Below are positions 16,081 to 24,340 of a stretch of DNA of 53,394 bases, one piece after another. This DNA is from Coriobacteriia bacterium (lineage in GTDB: Bacteria; Actinomycetota; Coriobacteriia; Coriobacteriales; Atopobiaceae). A program made the position numbers and the translations under genes. Each line of letters starts with the position of its first letter. Positions within the stretch are counted from its first letter, which is position 1. Location of the stretch: assembly GCA_030530145.1 (NCBI GenBank), contig JAUMVN010000016.1, forward strand, positions 1 to 53,394, read 5' to 3'. The notes beneath the pieces were generated by a model that did no database searches, was not told the origin of the DNA, and saw only the letters and a list, made by a program, of their open reading frames with translations.

Positions 16081-18138
16081 ATGGCCCGCAAGCGCCCGCA
16101 CCATGGAAACACCCGCCGCGGCTCCGCCAAGGGGCCGCGCAAGCAGCGCCGCGCCATCACGGGTATCCTGCGCGTGCTGCGCCCGGGCTCGGCCACTGTC
16201 GAGACGGCCGAGGGCAGCTTCGAGGTAACCCGCTCGGGCGTCCACGAGGCCATGAGCGGCGACGAGGTCAGCGTCATTCTCGTCGGCGATAAGCGCACGG
16301 GCGCGAAGCGCGCCGTCGTCGACGCGGTGCTCAACCGCGCGACCCACAGCCTCCTCGGTCGGTTCGAGCTCGCGGGTCCGCTGGGCGCTGTTGTGCCGCT
16401 GGACAACCGCCTGAACCACGACTTCTTCGTGCTGCCGGAGGACAAGAGCCCCGAGCGGCTGGGCGTCGCGCCCGGGGACATCGTCGCGGCGCGCATCGTC
16501 GAGTACCCGACGCGCTACACGGCCGCGGTCGTGACCCTCGACCGGCGCGTGGGCTCGGCCGACGAGCTCGACATGAACATCGAGTCCGTCATCGCGAGCC
16601 ACGGCATCGCGACCGAGTTCAGCCCTTCCACGCTCGAGCAGGCGCAGGCGGTGCGCGCCGACGTGGCCGGCGCGCTCGCATCGGATGCGCGCCGCGTCGA
16701 CCTGCGCGACGTCATGTGCGTGACCATCGACCCGGCCGATGCCCGCGACTTCGACGACGCGGTCGGCGCGCGCGAGCGGGAGGATGGCGGCTTTGACCTC
16801 GATGTTCATATCGCCGACGTCACGCATTACCTGCCGTGGGGGTCGTCCATGGACCTCGAGGCGCGGGCGCGGACCTGCTCGGTGTATCTCGTGGACCGCG
16901 TGGTGCCGATGCTTCCCGAGCGCCTGTGCAACGACGTGTGCTCGCTGCGCCCGGGAGAGGACCGCCTGGCCATGACGGTGCGGATGCGCCTGGACGCGCA
17001 GGGCCGCGTGACCCGCGCGAAGGCGTGCACGTCGGCCATCTGCTCGAACGCGCGGCTTTGCTACGACGACGTGGACGCCCTGCTCGAGGGCCGGACCAAG
17101 GCGGCTGACCTGCATATGGTTGATCCGGCGGAAGCCGAGGGGGCGGCGCGGATGCTTCGGGTCCTCGACCGGATCCGCGACCTGCGCGAGCGGATTCGCC
17201 GCAGCCGCGGTGCCATCGACTTCGAGACGCGCGAGGCCAAGGTCGTGCTCGACGCCGACGGCCATCCGACCGGGGTGCGCGTACGCAACCGGACTCGCGC
17301 CACGGGCCTGGTGGAGGAGGCGATGCTCCTGGCTAACGAGTGCGTGGCAAAGATCCTGGCCGACTCCGAAGTCCCGGCTGCTTATCGCGTGCACGAGCAG
17401 CCGTCGCCCGACGACCTCCGCGCCACGATCGCGCCGCTCGACGAGCTCGGGCTGCTCGAGGCCGGCGACGCCGCTGCGGTGCTCGCGGGGGAGCCGCGAG
17501 CGATTCAGGCCGTCCTCGCCCGCGCCCGCGGCACCCGTGGCGAGTACCTGGCGAACACCCTGCTGCTCCGTGCGCAGAAAAGGGCCATCTACCTGCCGCA
17601 TAACGACGGTCACTATGCTCTCGGCGCGCAGGCGTACTGTCACTTCACCTCGCCGATTCGCCGCTATCCCGACGACATCGTGCACCGCGCGCTCAAGGCG
17701 CACCTTGCCGGCAAGGACGGCTGTCCCGAGCAGCGCGCGGTCGAGCGCGTGCTCCCGCAGCTGTGCTCGGATTGCTCGAGCATGGAGCGCACCGCCGACG
17801 CGGCCGCTCGCGACTCACAGAAGGTGAAGATGGCCGAGCTCTATGCCGAGCGGATCGGCGCGCGGGAGGCCGGCGTGGTCTCGGGCTGCGAGCGGTTCGG
17901 CCTCTTCGTCTGCCTCGACGATACCTGCGCCGACGGGCTTCTTCCCGTGCGCGACCTCGGCAACGAGTGGTTCTCCTACGACGAGAAGCGCATGACGTTG
18001 ACCGGCGAGGCCACGGGCGAGGTTTGGGGGCTGGGCCGGCGCGTGGTCGTGGAGGTGGCGGCGGTCGACATCCCGCGCGGTCGCATCGATTTCCGGCTTC
18101 CGAAGCGGGCGTCAGAATATAGCGCGTGTATTGTGTAA
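16081..18138 (+). CDS. rnr: Ribonuclease R (RNB-family 3'-5' exoribonuclease)
   Basis: Processive exoribonuclease that degrades structured RNA and aids tmRNA quality control. 685 aa. A basic N-terminus (residues 1-25) and cold-shock-like region are followed by the RNB domain with DPADARDFDD at 218-227 and a C-terminal S1 domain (residues about 600-680, GVVSGCERFGLFVCLDD). ATG 16081 follows AAGAGGAGAGAAACG; the frame is open upstream but without a start signal. The leader at about 15976-16065 is extremely C-rich and G-poor in places. smpB lies two genes downstream, a sensible partner for RNase R in trans-translation. Confidence 0.93.
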   Translation: MARKRPHHGNTRRGSAKGPRKQRRAITGILRVLRPGSATVETAEGSFEVTRSGVHEAMSGDEVSVILVGDKRTGAKRAVVDAVLNRATHSLLGRFELAGPLGAVVPLDNRLNHDFFVLPEDKSPERLGVAPGDIVAARIVEYPTRYTAAVVTLDRRVGSADELDMNIESVIASHGIATEFSPSTLEQAQAVRADVAGALASDARRVDLRDVMCVTIDPADARDFDDAVGAREREDGGFDLDVHIADVTHYLPWGSSMDLEARARTCSVYLVDRVVPMLPERLCNDVCSLRPGEDRLAMTVRMRLDAQGRVTRAKACTSAICSNARLCYDDVDALLEGRTKAADLHMVDPAEAEGAARMLRVLDRIRDLRERIRRSRGAIDFETREAKVVLDADGHPTGVRVRNRTRATGLVEEAMLLANECVAKILADSEVPAAYRVHEQPSPDDLRATIAPLDELGLLEAGDAAAVLAGEPRAIQAVLARARGTRGEYLANTLLLRAQKRAIYLPHNDGHYALGAQAYCHFTSPIRRYPDDIVHRALKAHLAGKDGCPEQRAVERVLPQLCSDCSSMERTADAAARDSQKVKMAELYAERIGAREAGVVSGCERFGLFVCLDDTCADGLLPVRDLGNEWFSYDEKRMTLTGEATGEVWGLGRRVVVEVAAVDIPRGRIDFRLPKRASEYSACIV

Positions 18139-18142
18139 CCTT

Positions 18143-18232
18143 ATTTGAACTTGCCGAGTAGCCGGGCCAAATCAAGGTGGTTTCCCTGCTTAAACGGTCC
18201 AAATAACGAACGGATACTCGGCAAACTCAAAT
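18143..18232. repeat. Hairpin element D (inverted-repeat element with GAGTAGCCGG core)
   Basis: Left arm ATTTGAACTTGCCGAGTA (18143-18160) and right arm TACTCGGCAAACTCAAAT (18215-18232) pair at 16 of 18 positions. The interior begins GCCGGGCC, so it carries the GAGTAGCCGG motif also seen in elements B (31968) and C (33893). It starts five bases after the RNase R stop. The rest of the 313-base gap to 18452 holds TGAAGCGCTTCA (18275-18286), a perfect palindrome of LacI/cre type, and no gene that I can support. Confidence 0.6.
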
Positions 18233-18451
18233 TAAGATACGCAATATGCGCAATCTATTTTGGAAGCAGCAATATGAAGCGCTTCAAATTACCGCCGCCG
18301 CACGCAAATAGGCGACAGAGCCTCGCTCGGCCTTCTCCGAGCCCTTTGCGCGGCCCTTTCTGGCTTAGCGCGGGCGCGAGCTAAACCGCGGCGGGGTATC
18401 ATCAGCAGAGTGAAAGCACCGATTTCGCCGGCCCGGCCGGCTGGAGGACCC

Positions 18452-19357
18452 ATGAACGAACCGCAGACCGAGCTCGCTGACGCGCTCGCCCAGGCAGAGG
18501 GCTACATGCTCCAGGGCCAGGACGAGGCCGCCGCCGAGCTTCTCCGCCGCCTTGCCGAGGACGCCGAGGAGTACGTCGACAAGAACTGCGCCGCCACCGA
18601 GGCGGGGCAGTGGTTCAGCTTCCCGACGCCGTTCGAGAAGCTCGCCTATCGCCGCGTCGAGGGCGACCCCCGCGAGCTGCGCGACGTCGGCGAGCCGCTC
18701 GACCGCCTGTACAGCGACCTTGCCCTGGCCAGTGTCCACGTCGGCGACTACGACGAGGCCAAGGCGGCGCTCAAGTCGGCCATCCGTTGGAACCCCATGG
18801 ACTGCGGAAGCCGCCTGAACCTCGCCGACCTCTACAAGATCGACGGCGACATGGACGAGTACCTCGGCCTCTCGTTCTCCGTTTTCGAGCGAGCGAGCGA
18901 GCCGCGCCACCTCGCGCGCGCCTTCGTTAACTTCTCCGCCTGGTTCCAGGTAAGCGAGAAGCCCCAGGTCGCCGCTGCCTGCCTGCGCGCCGCCCAGGCG
19001 CTCGACGTCCGCGACGGCGCCCTCGACGCCGCGCTCGACCAGGCGGCCGGCACGGACCGCGACCCGGCCGGCGTCTCCGAGTCCGAGGCGCGCTCGCTTC
19101 TTGCCGCCGAGGGCCTGCCCGCCGGTGCCAACGCCGAGATGGCCGCCTGCCTGCTCATTTGCGCGTCCAACGCCGCCCGCGCCGGCGAGAAGAACGATGC
19201 GACCAGCTTCACGCTGCGCGCCCGCGACCTCGTGGGCGAGCCGGCGGCGATGTCGCTTCTCCGCGCGATCCAGGCCGCCGAGGCCGAGGAGCTCGCCGGC
19301 GCGTCCGGCGCGGACGTCGCCGTCGACGCCGAGTCGGCCGCAAGGAGCGTGAACTAG
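18452..19357 (+). CDS. TPR-repeat protein
   Basis: 301 aa soluble, acidic, Ala-rich protein. Tetratricopeptide-like helices are visible: LADALAQAEGYMLQGQDEAA near the start, then LYSDLALASVHVGDYDEAKA and NPMDCGSRLNLADLYKIDGD (residues about 85-140), and helical repeats to the end. No catalytic motif. ATG 18452 follows CTGGAGGACC. It lies between rnr and smpB, two base pairs from smpB, so it is probably co-expressed with trans-translation functions; its own partner is unknown. Confidence 0.8.
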   Translation: MNEPQTELADALAQAEGYMLQGQDEAAAELLRRLAEDAEEYVDKNCAATEAGQWFSFPTPFEKLAYRRVEGDPRELRDVGEPLDRLYSDLALASVHVGDYDEAKAALKSAIRWNPMDCGSRLNLADLYKIDGDMDEYLGLSFSVFERASEPRHLARAFVNFSAWFQVSEKPQVAAACLRAAQALDVRDGALDAALDQAAGTDRDPAGVSESEARSLLAAEGLPAGANAEMAACLLICASNAARAGEKNDATSFTLRARDLVGEPAAMSLLRAIQAAEAEELAGASGADVAVDAESAARSVN

Positions 19358-19359
19358 CC

Positions 19360-19887
19360 ATGGCAAAGAAGCCCGTGCCCGTCGGCGGCGCCAAGTCGGG
19401 CGGTAAATCCGCCGTCAAGCAGGGTAAACCCGAAAAGAAGTCCATCGCCCGCAACCGCTCCGCCCGCCACGAGTACTTCATCGACGAGACGTTCGAGGCC
19501 GGCATCGAGCTCACCGGCACCGAGGTCAAGAGCCTGCGCGAGCGCGCGTCGCAGATCACCGACGCGTTCTGCCTCATCCGCGGCGGCCAGTGCTGGCTGC
19601 ACGGCGTCCACATCCACCCGTACTCCAACGGCGGCGTGTGGAACGTCGACCCCGACCGCAAGCGGCGCCTCTTGCTGCATCGTCAGCAGATCGACTACCT
19701 GGATGGGAAGCTCCGTCAGAAGGGGACGGCGCTCGTGCCGCTCGAGCTCTACTTCGACGAACACAACCGCGTGAAGCTCGCCATCGGCCTCGGCCGCGGC
19801 AAGAAGCTCTACGACAAGCGCGATGACATGGCCCGCCGCGACGTCGACCGCGAGATCGCCCGAGCCCTCAAGGCCCGCAGCCGCTAA
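19360..19887 (+). CDS. smpB: SsrA-binding protein SmpB
   Basis: tmRNA-binding protein needed for ribosome rescue. 175 aa; the core begins near residue 27 (KKSIARNRSARHEYFIDETF) after a Lys/Gly-rich tail. Conserved GIELTGTEVKSLR, LHGVHIHPY, RKRRLLLHR and the C-terminal LGRGKKLYDKRDD motif that enters the ribosomal A site are all present. ATG 19360 lies two bases after the TPR gene stop, with AAGGAG about 13 bases before. I see no ssrA gene in the following gap. Confidence 0.96.
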   Translation: MAKKPVPVGGAKSGGKSAVKQGKPEKKSIARNRSARHEYFIDETFEAGIELTGTEVKSLRERASQITDAFCLIRGGQCWLHGVHIHPYSNGGVWNVDPDRKRRLLLHRQQIDYLDGKLRQKGTALVPLELYFDEHNRVKLAIGLGRGKKLYDKRDDMARRDVDREIARALKARSR

Positions 19888-20059
19888 TAGCCTTCCGAAC
19901 TCGGGCGGCCCTCGGGCGGCTGCCCGGCCGCCCAGCCGCCCGCCCGCCGGCGGCCCCGTGTTACCTTTCTGAATCGCCCCCGGCGGCCTTCGCCTCTGCC
20001 GCGCCGGTCGCTGCCACAATAAACCGAGCAACCCACGCCGCCGGGAGGAGCCGCACCAC

Positions 20060-20776
20060 ATGATCCACGCGAAGCAGGAGTCCGAGTCCTTGGAGCTCGC
20101 TGTCCTTCTCGCGCTGTCGGGCGGCATCATGGACGCGTACTCCTACCTGGTGCGCGATCACGTCTTCGCGAATGCGCAGACCGGCAACATGCTCCTCTTC
20201 GGCATCCACCTGGCCGCCGGCCGCTGGATCGAGTGCCTGCATTACGGCGTCCCCGTCGTGTGCTTCGCCGCCGGCATCGCGCTCTGCCACGCCATCAAGA
20301 TCGCCGCGCGCGAGCGGCACCTCCACTGGCGGCAAGTCGCCCTTATCGCCGAGATCCTCATCCTCATCGTCGTCGCGGCCATCCCCGAAGGCCACAGCCT
20401 GTGGGCCAACGGCCTCACGTCGTTCGCCTGCGGCATCCAGGTCCAGGCGTTCCGCAAGTTCCACGGCCGCGCGCTGGCCACGACTATGTGCATCGGCAAC
20501 CTGCGCAGCGGCACGCAGTCCATCGTCAGCTGGTTCCACGAGAAGGACGAGAAGACCCTCAACACCGGCCTGCTCAGCTACTTCGTCATCGTGATGTTCG
20601 TGCTCGGCGCCGTCCTGGGCAACTGGTTCCGCCCGCTGCTGGGCACGCGCATGATCCTCCTGGCCCCGGCGCTCCAGCTCGTGGCCTTCCTCATCCTGTT
20701 CGTCGACCGAGAGGGGCGCGACGTCGAGAAGCGCCTGCGCGACCGATCCGCCCGCGCTGCCGGCACGCAGAAGTAA
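20060..20776 (+). CDS. YoaK-family (DUF1275) membrane protein
   Basis: 238 aa integral membrane protein with about six hydrophobic segments. YoaK/DUF1275 landmarks are LALSGGIMDAYSYL near residue 17, FANAQTGNMLLFG near 40 and ACGIQVQAFRKFHG near 130 followed by ATTMCIGNLRSG. Function of the family is not established. ATG follows CCGGGAGGAGCCGCACC. It converges on the Fic gene with only three bases between the stops. The preceding gap (19888-20059) is C-rich, with CTTCCGAAC at 19893-19901 echoing the repeats at 23389 and 26250. Confidence 0.85.
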   Translation: MIHAKQESESLELAVLLALSGGIMDAYSYLVRDHVFANAQTGNMLLFGIHLAAGRWIECLHYGVPVVCFAAGIALCHAIKIAARERHLHWRQVALIAEILILIVVAAIPEGHSLWANGLTSFACGIQVQAFRKFHGRALATTMCIGNLRSGTQSIVSWFHEKDEKTLNTGLLSYFVIVMFVLGAVLGNWFRPLLGTRMILLAPALQLVAFLILFVDREGRDVEKRLRDRSARAAGTQK

Positions 20777-20779
20777 AGC

Positions 20780-21844
20780 CTAGCCCACGGCGTCCGATCG
20801 CACGTACCGCGTCTTTCTTCCGGCCCCGAGCCTGACGAGGGCGCCTTCATCGACCAGCTTCTTCAGCGCGGACTCAACCGACGAGCTGCCGAGCACCGGG
20901 CAAGCTTCCATGACCTCTCGTTTCGAAAAAACGCCGAGCGTGTTGCGCGCGTACGCGAGAACCACGTCATAAGAAGTGCTCCTTGCACCCGCATCCTCAA
21001 CGATGGAAACGCGGCTTTCCAGATCGCGGTAGCACGCGAGCACAATTCCGAGCATATATTCGATGAACGGCTTCAGGTCGTTTCTTGCCTCGTGCCACCC
21101 GCTGTCCGCCAGCCCCAGCGCGTCGTAGTAAGCATCCTTGGTGTCGGCAATTGCTTTTTCAATTGATATATATCGTCCAACTGAGTAGCCGGCGCGATAG
21201 AGGAGCAGGAGCGTAAGAAGCCTGCTCATGCGTCCGTTTCCATCGTCGAAGGGGTGGATGCAGAGAAAATCAAGGACGAAGCAAGGGATAAGGATAAGGG
21301 GGTCGACGACGCCCTGGCCCAAGCCGCGGTCGTATGCGTCGCAGAGCGACTCCATGGCTTCGGGCACTTCATTCGGGGCGAGCGGGACGAACAGCGTCGT
21401 TCGTTCTCCGTTGGCAAGAATGGCATCGATCTCGTTCGGGGTCGACTTATAGGATCCGCCGAAAGAGGAGCCCGTATAGCGCATCAGGTCGCGATGAAGC
21501 TGGAGGATGTAGTTTGGTCGCACGGGAATGTAGTCGTGGCTCTCGTGTATGAGGTCAAGTACGTTGCGATACCCAAGAATTTCCTGCTCATCGCGGGTTT
21601 TGGGGGTCGTCTTGCTCGTTACCAGCTGGCGCAGCCGCGGGGCCGTGGTCCGGATTCCCTCGATTCTGTTGGAGCTTTCGGTGCTCTGTATGCGGGCAAC
21701 TTCGACGAGTCGCTCGATCGCGGCCGGTTTCTGCCTTAGAAAGAGCTCCTGCTTACCCCGGTATTCGTGAATCTTGGTCAGATAAGCGACGATTTCGTTG
21801 GACCATGTCCGATCCTTCAAGTAGCTGTAGTCGAAATCGCGCAT
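20780..21844 (-). CDS. Fic-family protein (probable AMP transferase) with N-terminal inhibitory motif
   Basis: 354 aa. The Fic motif HPFDDGNGRMSR lies at 197-208; His197 is the catalytic base. The N-terminal Fic_N domain carries S58-x3-E62-G63 (SSNRIEG), the inhibitory helix motif that blocks the ATP site in class II Fic proteins, so the protein should be self-inhibited. A winged-helix-like C-terminus (residues about 290-350, FSKREVMEACPVL) may bind DNA. ATG 21844 is chosen over the TTG at 21877 because GGGAG lies six bases before it. The start overlaps an array of four TTGGGAGAAAC sites, suggesting autoregulation. Target unknown. Confidence 0.9.
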   Translation of the reverse strand: MRDFDYSYLKDRTWSNEIVAYLTKIHEYRGKQELFLRQKPAAIERLVEVARIQSTESSNRIEGIRTTAPRLRQLVTSKTTPKTRDEQEILGYRNVLDLIHESHDYIPVRPNYILQLHRDLMRYTGSSFGGSYKSTPNEIDAILANGERTTLFVPLAPNEVPEAMESLCDAYDRGLGQGVVDPLILIPCFVLDFLCIHPFDDGNGRMSRLLTLLLLYRAGYSVGRYISIEKAIADTKDAYYDALGLADSGWHEARNDLKPFIEYMLGIVLACYRDLESRVSIVEDAGARSTSYDVVLAYARNTLGVFSKREVMEACPVLGSSSVESALKKLVDEGALVRLGAGRKTRYVRSDAVG

Positions 21845-21846
21845 GA

Positions 21847-21922
21847 GTTTCTCCCAACCGGCCGTTGTTTCTCCCAATATTAGCCCAGTTTTGGGAGAAA
21901 CGCCCGATGGGTTGGGAGAAAG
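21847..21922. promoter_or_regulatory. Four-copy operator array at the fic start
   Basis: GTTTCTCCCAA at 21847-21857 and 21867-21877, then its complement TTGGGAGAAAC at 21891-21901 and TTGGGAGAAAG at 21912-21922. Like copies are 20 and 21 bases apart, two helical turns, and the two pairs face each other around 21878-21890. The copy nearest the gene contains the ribosome site. Confidence 0.65.
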
Positions 21923-22089
21923 ACGGGGCCTGCTCGGGAGATTCGCTGCCGGTGCACGCCCGGCGCGTTGCGCCCGGGCGCGGTCTGTACCATAGAGAAG
22001 GGCGACGCGCCGCTGCTACGCCCGCCCCGCGCCCGTCGCGCCCGCCGCCCGCCGCCCCCCCCCGCCCGCATCCCAACCCCGGAGACCCC

Positions 22090-23319
22090 ATGACCGACCA
22101 GCTCAGCACCGACGCGCTCTACCTCATGCACCTCATGTCGTGCGCGCTGCGCGACGTGGCCCCGCAGCCCCTGCCCACGGACGCCTCCTGGGACACCGTC
22201 TACAGCCTCGCGCTGAGCAACTCCGTGACCACCACCTGCGCGTTCGCGGCGGCCAAGGCCCCCGGCATCGACGCCGCCGAGGCCAAGCGCTGGCGAGACG
22301 AGGTCTACAAGAACGCTGTCCGCCACTCCGTCTTCGCCGACGAGCGCGCCGCCATCTTCGCGGCCATGGACGCCGCCGGCCTCGCCCACCTGCCCGTCAA
22401 GGGCGTCGTGACCGCCCAGGCCTACCCCCACCCCGAGATGCGCTGGATGTGCGACAACGACTTCCTCTTCGGCCGCGCGCTCCCGGACGGCACGGTCCGC
22501 GTCGCCGACGAGAACGACCGCTTTGAGCTGCGGCGCATTATGGATGGTCGCGGCTACGAGCCCGAGACGTTCAACGAGCTGTACCACGACGCGTACCAGA
22601 AGGAGCCCTTCCTCAACTTCGAGCCGCACCTGCGCCTGTCCTACTCCGAGGACGCTTGGGGCGGCTATTACGCCGACTCCTGGGCGCGGGCGCGCCGCGC
22701 GGCCGGCGAGAAGGGCCTCGCCTACGAGTTCTCCCACGAGGACGCGTATCTTTACCACGTCGCCCACATGTACAAGCACTTCGAGTCGAGCGGCCACGGC
22801 GTGCGCGGCGTGGCCGACGAATGGGCGCTCCTGCGCGCCTGGCAAGAAACGATGGACCGCCCGTACCTCGACGCCGAGCTCGCCAAGCTTGGAATGGTCG
22901 ACTTTGAGGCGGACCTGCGCAGCGTCGCGTCTGCCGCGATCGACCAGGACGCGTGCGGCCGGGTGCTGGCCGGCGACCCCGAGGCCCTCGCGCCGAAAGA
23001 CGCTTACACGGTCGCGTACATGCTCAGCAGCGGCACGTACGGCACGCTCCAGAACCAGGCGCGCAACTGGGTCCGCGACGATGCTGCCGAGCACGGCGAG
23101 TCGCTCGCCCGCGTCCGCTACCTGCTGCATCGCCTCTTTCCGCCGACCGAGTCGCTCCTGCCGTACTACCCCGTCCTCAAGCGCGCGCCGTGGCTCCTGC
23201 CGGCGGTCCATCTGTACCGCCTCACGCTCCGCCCCATCCAGAAGCGCGCGAAGCTGCGCACCGAGCTCTCCGCCGTCATGGGCAAAAACGGGAAAGAAGC
23301 CCCGCCCAGCTCCAAGTAG
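22090..23319 (+). CDS. NTP_transf_5-type nucleotidyltransferase family protein
   Basis: 409 aa. The pattern fits the uncharacterised NTP_transf_5 family: an N-terminal helical region, then LAHLPVKGVVTAQAYPHPEMR (residues about 98-118) leading to the acidic MCDNDFLFG, and FEPHLRLSY near 180 replacing the usual VDLH. The first acidic pair reads DND rather than DID, so activity is uncertain. Related proteins often occur near peptide-modification clusters; the RiPP cluster starts 3 kb downstream but two accessory modules lie between. ATG 22090 follows CCCGGAGACCCC. The leader has a nine-C run and is C-rich, like that of rnr. Confidence 0.7.
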   Translation: MTDQLSTDALYLMHLMSCALRDVAPQPLPTDASWDTVYSLALSNSVTTTCAFAAAKAPGIDAAEAKRWRDEVYKNAVRHSVFADERAAIFAAMDAAGLAHLPVKGVVTAQAYPHPEMRWMCDNDFLFGRALPDGTVRVADENDRFELRRIMDGRGYEPETFNELYHDAYQKEPFLNFEPHLRLSYSEDAWGGYYADSWARARRAAGEKGLAYEFSHEDAYLYHVAHMYKHFESSGHGVRGVADEWALLRAWQETMDRPYLDAELAKLGMVDFEADLRSVASAAIDQDACGRVLAGDPEALAPKDAYTVAYMLSSGTYGTLQNQARNWVRDDAAEHGESLARVRYLLHRLFPPTESLLPYYPVLKRAPWLLPAVHLYRLTLRPIQKRAKLRTELSAVMGKNGKEAPPSSK

Positions 23320-23351
23320 CGCCCGCCCGGCGCCCCGCCCGACTTGCGAAC

Positions 23352-23382
23352 GTTCGCGAACACCAGCCATCCGTTCGCGAGC
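23352..23382. repeat. GTTCGCGAAC repeat, two units, 21-bp spacing
   Basis: The perfect palindrome GTTCGCGAAC is at 23352-23361 and 23373-23382, exactly 21 bases apart, with ACCAGCCATCC between. It is the same unit as the larger array at 24237-24340 on the far side of the toxin-antitoxin pair. Confidence 0.85.
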
Positions 23383-23388
23383 GCCTCG

Positions 23389-23426
23389 CGCCAAGAAGTT
23401 CGGAAGCCTTCCAAACCTGAAACGGC
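23389..23426. repeat. 38-bp dispersed repeat, copy 1
   Basis: Identical to 24142-24179 except for one base. Its core GTTCGGAAGCCTTCC is an imperfect form of the palindrome at 26253-26271. Directly before it is the two-unit GTTCGCGAAC repeat. The toxin gene ends 15 bases beyond. Confidence 0.85.
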
Positions 23427-23440
23427 ACCCGCCCGCCCGC

Positions 23441-23770
23441 CTACTCGCCGAGCACGGTGAACCGCGCCAATGGATCTCTCCGCTGGTCTTCGATCGCCAG
23501 CACGGTAGCCAGGCGTTTCCCCTCGTCAACGTGGTAATACACCCCGTAGCGTCCGCAGAAGAAGACGCGGCACTCTACGGGCGGCCGCGCGCTCTCGTAT
23601 GCGGGGTCGTACGCCTCCCCGTAGTAGGGGTGGAGGGCAAGAAAGTCGATGAGCGTGCCGATGCGGCCGTATATGTCTCCCGATGGAATCTCGGCGTAGG
23701 AGTAAAGCGCCTCGTCGGTCATCGAGATCTCGTAAGGATCCGCAGGCTCCTCTTCGTCGTCCCTACGCAT
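23441..23770 (-). CDS. RelE/ParE-superfamily toxin
   Basis: 109 aa; residues 10 onward fit the RelE/ParE fold: ISMTDEALYSYAEIP (first helix), LIDFLALHPYYGEAYDP, then strands CRVFFCGRYGVYYHVDEG and TVLAIEDQRRDP. RelE toxins cleave ribosomal mRNA and ParE toxins hit gyrase; which applies cannot be told here. The ATG at 23770 overlaps the antitoxin gene by eight bases, the usual coupling with antitoxin first. An acidic N-terminal tail (MRRDDEEEPADP) is unusual. Confidence 0.82.
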   Translation of the reverse strand: MRRDDEEEPADPYEISMTDEALYSYAEIPSGDIYGRIGTLIDFLALHPYYGEAYDPAYESARPPVECRVFFCGRYGVYYHVDEGKRLATVLAIEDQRRDPLARFTVLGE

Positions 23771-24062
23771 TTTCGCGCGCCGTTCTAATGCGATCGGCGT
23801 CCTGCTTGGCCTGGGCCCATGGGCGCGTGCACCCGTTCAACATGTCGTCGTAGCCGCGCGTTATCGCCCGCTGCACCCGCTCTTCCCGCTCGCTGACGAC
23901 GGAGAGCGCGCGCTGCCGGCGATCGAATTCCTCGGCGTCCATAAGCACGAGCGATGCGGAGCCGTTCTTGGTCAGATACACCGGCTCGTGCGACTCGTGG
24001 CAAACCTGGGCGATGGGACCGAGGTTGCGCTGAAGGTCCGAGATGGGTTTTACAACAGGCAT
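23763..24062 (-). CDS. Phd/YefM-family antitoxin
   Basis: 99 aa. The N-terminal half is the Phd/YefM DNA-binding domain: VVKPISDLQRNLGPIAQVCH, EPVYLTKNGSASLVLMD and AEEFDRRQ. The C-terminal half (about residues 60-99) is a flexible toxin-wrapping segment. ATG 24062 follows GTAAGGAGCTACGT. It should bind and neutralise the RelE/ParE-type product of the overlapping gene and repress the pair through the palindrome just upstream. Confidence 0.88.
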   Translation of the reverse strand: MPVVKPISDLQRNLGPIAQVCHESHEPVYLTKNGSASLVLMDAEEFDRRQRALSVVSEREERVQRAITRGYDDMLNGCTRPWAQAKQDADRIRTARENA

Positions 24063-24073
24063 ACGTAGCTCCT

Positions 24074-24091
24074 TACATTGAACCTAATGTA
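24074..24091. promoter_or_regulatory. Operator palindrome for the toxin-antitoxin pair
   Basis: TACATT (24074-24079), six bases, AATGTA (24086-24091). On the minus strand it runs straight into the AAGGAG ribosome site of the antitoxin, a position expected for autoregulation. Confidence 0.6.
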
Positions 24092-24141
24092 AAAGCATTC
24101 ATATCATAGCACCGGGGAGGCGCGTTCCTGCGAGCTTCCCC

Positions 24142-24179
24142 CGCCAAGAAGTTCGGAAGCCTTCCAAACCCGAAACGGC
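24142..24179. repeat. 38-bp dispersed repeat, copy 2
   Basis: Matches 23389-23426 at 37 of 38 bases, same orientation. The two copies bracket the toxin-antitoxin genes. The gap 24063-24540 holds, in order, the toxin-antitoxin operator, this repeat, the 21-bp array, and the promoter of the AAA ATPase; no gene is seen in it. Confidence 0.85.
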
Positions 24180-24236
24180 CCGCGCCGGCGCTCGGCCAGC
24201 CTTCCCGCGGCCTGACTCGCGAACGAACACGAACGC

Positions 24237-24340
24237 GTTCGCGAACGTTCGCGAACGCCAGCTGTCGGTTCGCGAACATCGGCTTCCCGTTCGCGAACAT
24301 CGGCCGCCCGTTCGCGAACGCCAGCCACCCGTTCGCGAAC
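24237..24340. repeat. Tandem array of 21-bp units with GTTCGCGAAC core
   Basis: GTTCGCGAAC begins at 24237, 24247, 24268, 24289, 24310 and 24331. The last five are spaced exactly 21 bases. The linkers vary (ATCGGCTTCCC, ATCGGCCGCCC, GCCAGCCACCC and GCCAGCTGTCG) while the palindrome is invariant. Spacing of two helical turns fits a phased protein-binding array or a replication/segregation-type iteron; CRISPR is excluded because the spacers are 11 bases and related to each other. Confidence 0.85.

Noticed and set aside
19888-20059. tmRNA gene after smpB
   Set aside because: No tRNA-like end or tag-coding ORF is visible; the gap is only C/G-rich and 172 bases long, too short for ssrA.
24237-24340. 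CRISPR array
   Set aside because: Repeats are 10-bp palindromes on a 21-base period with 11-base, mutually similar linkers; no cas genes are near.
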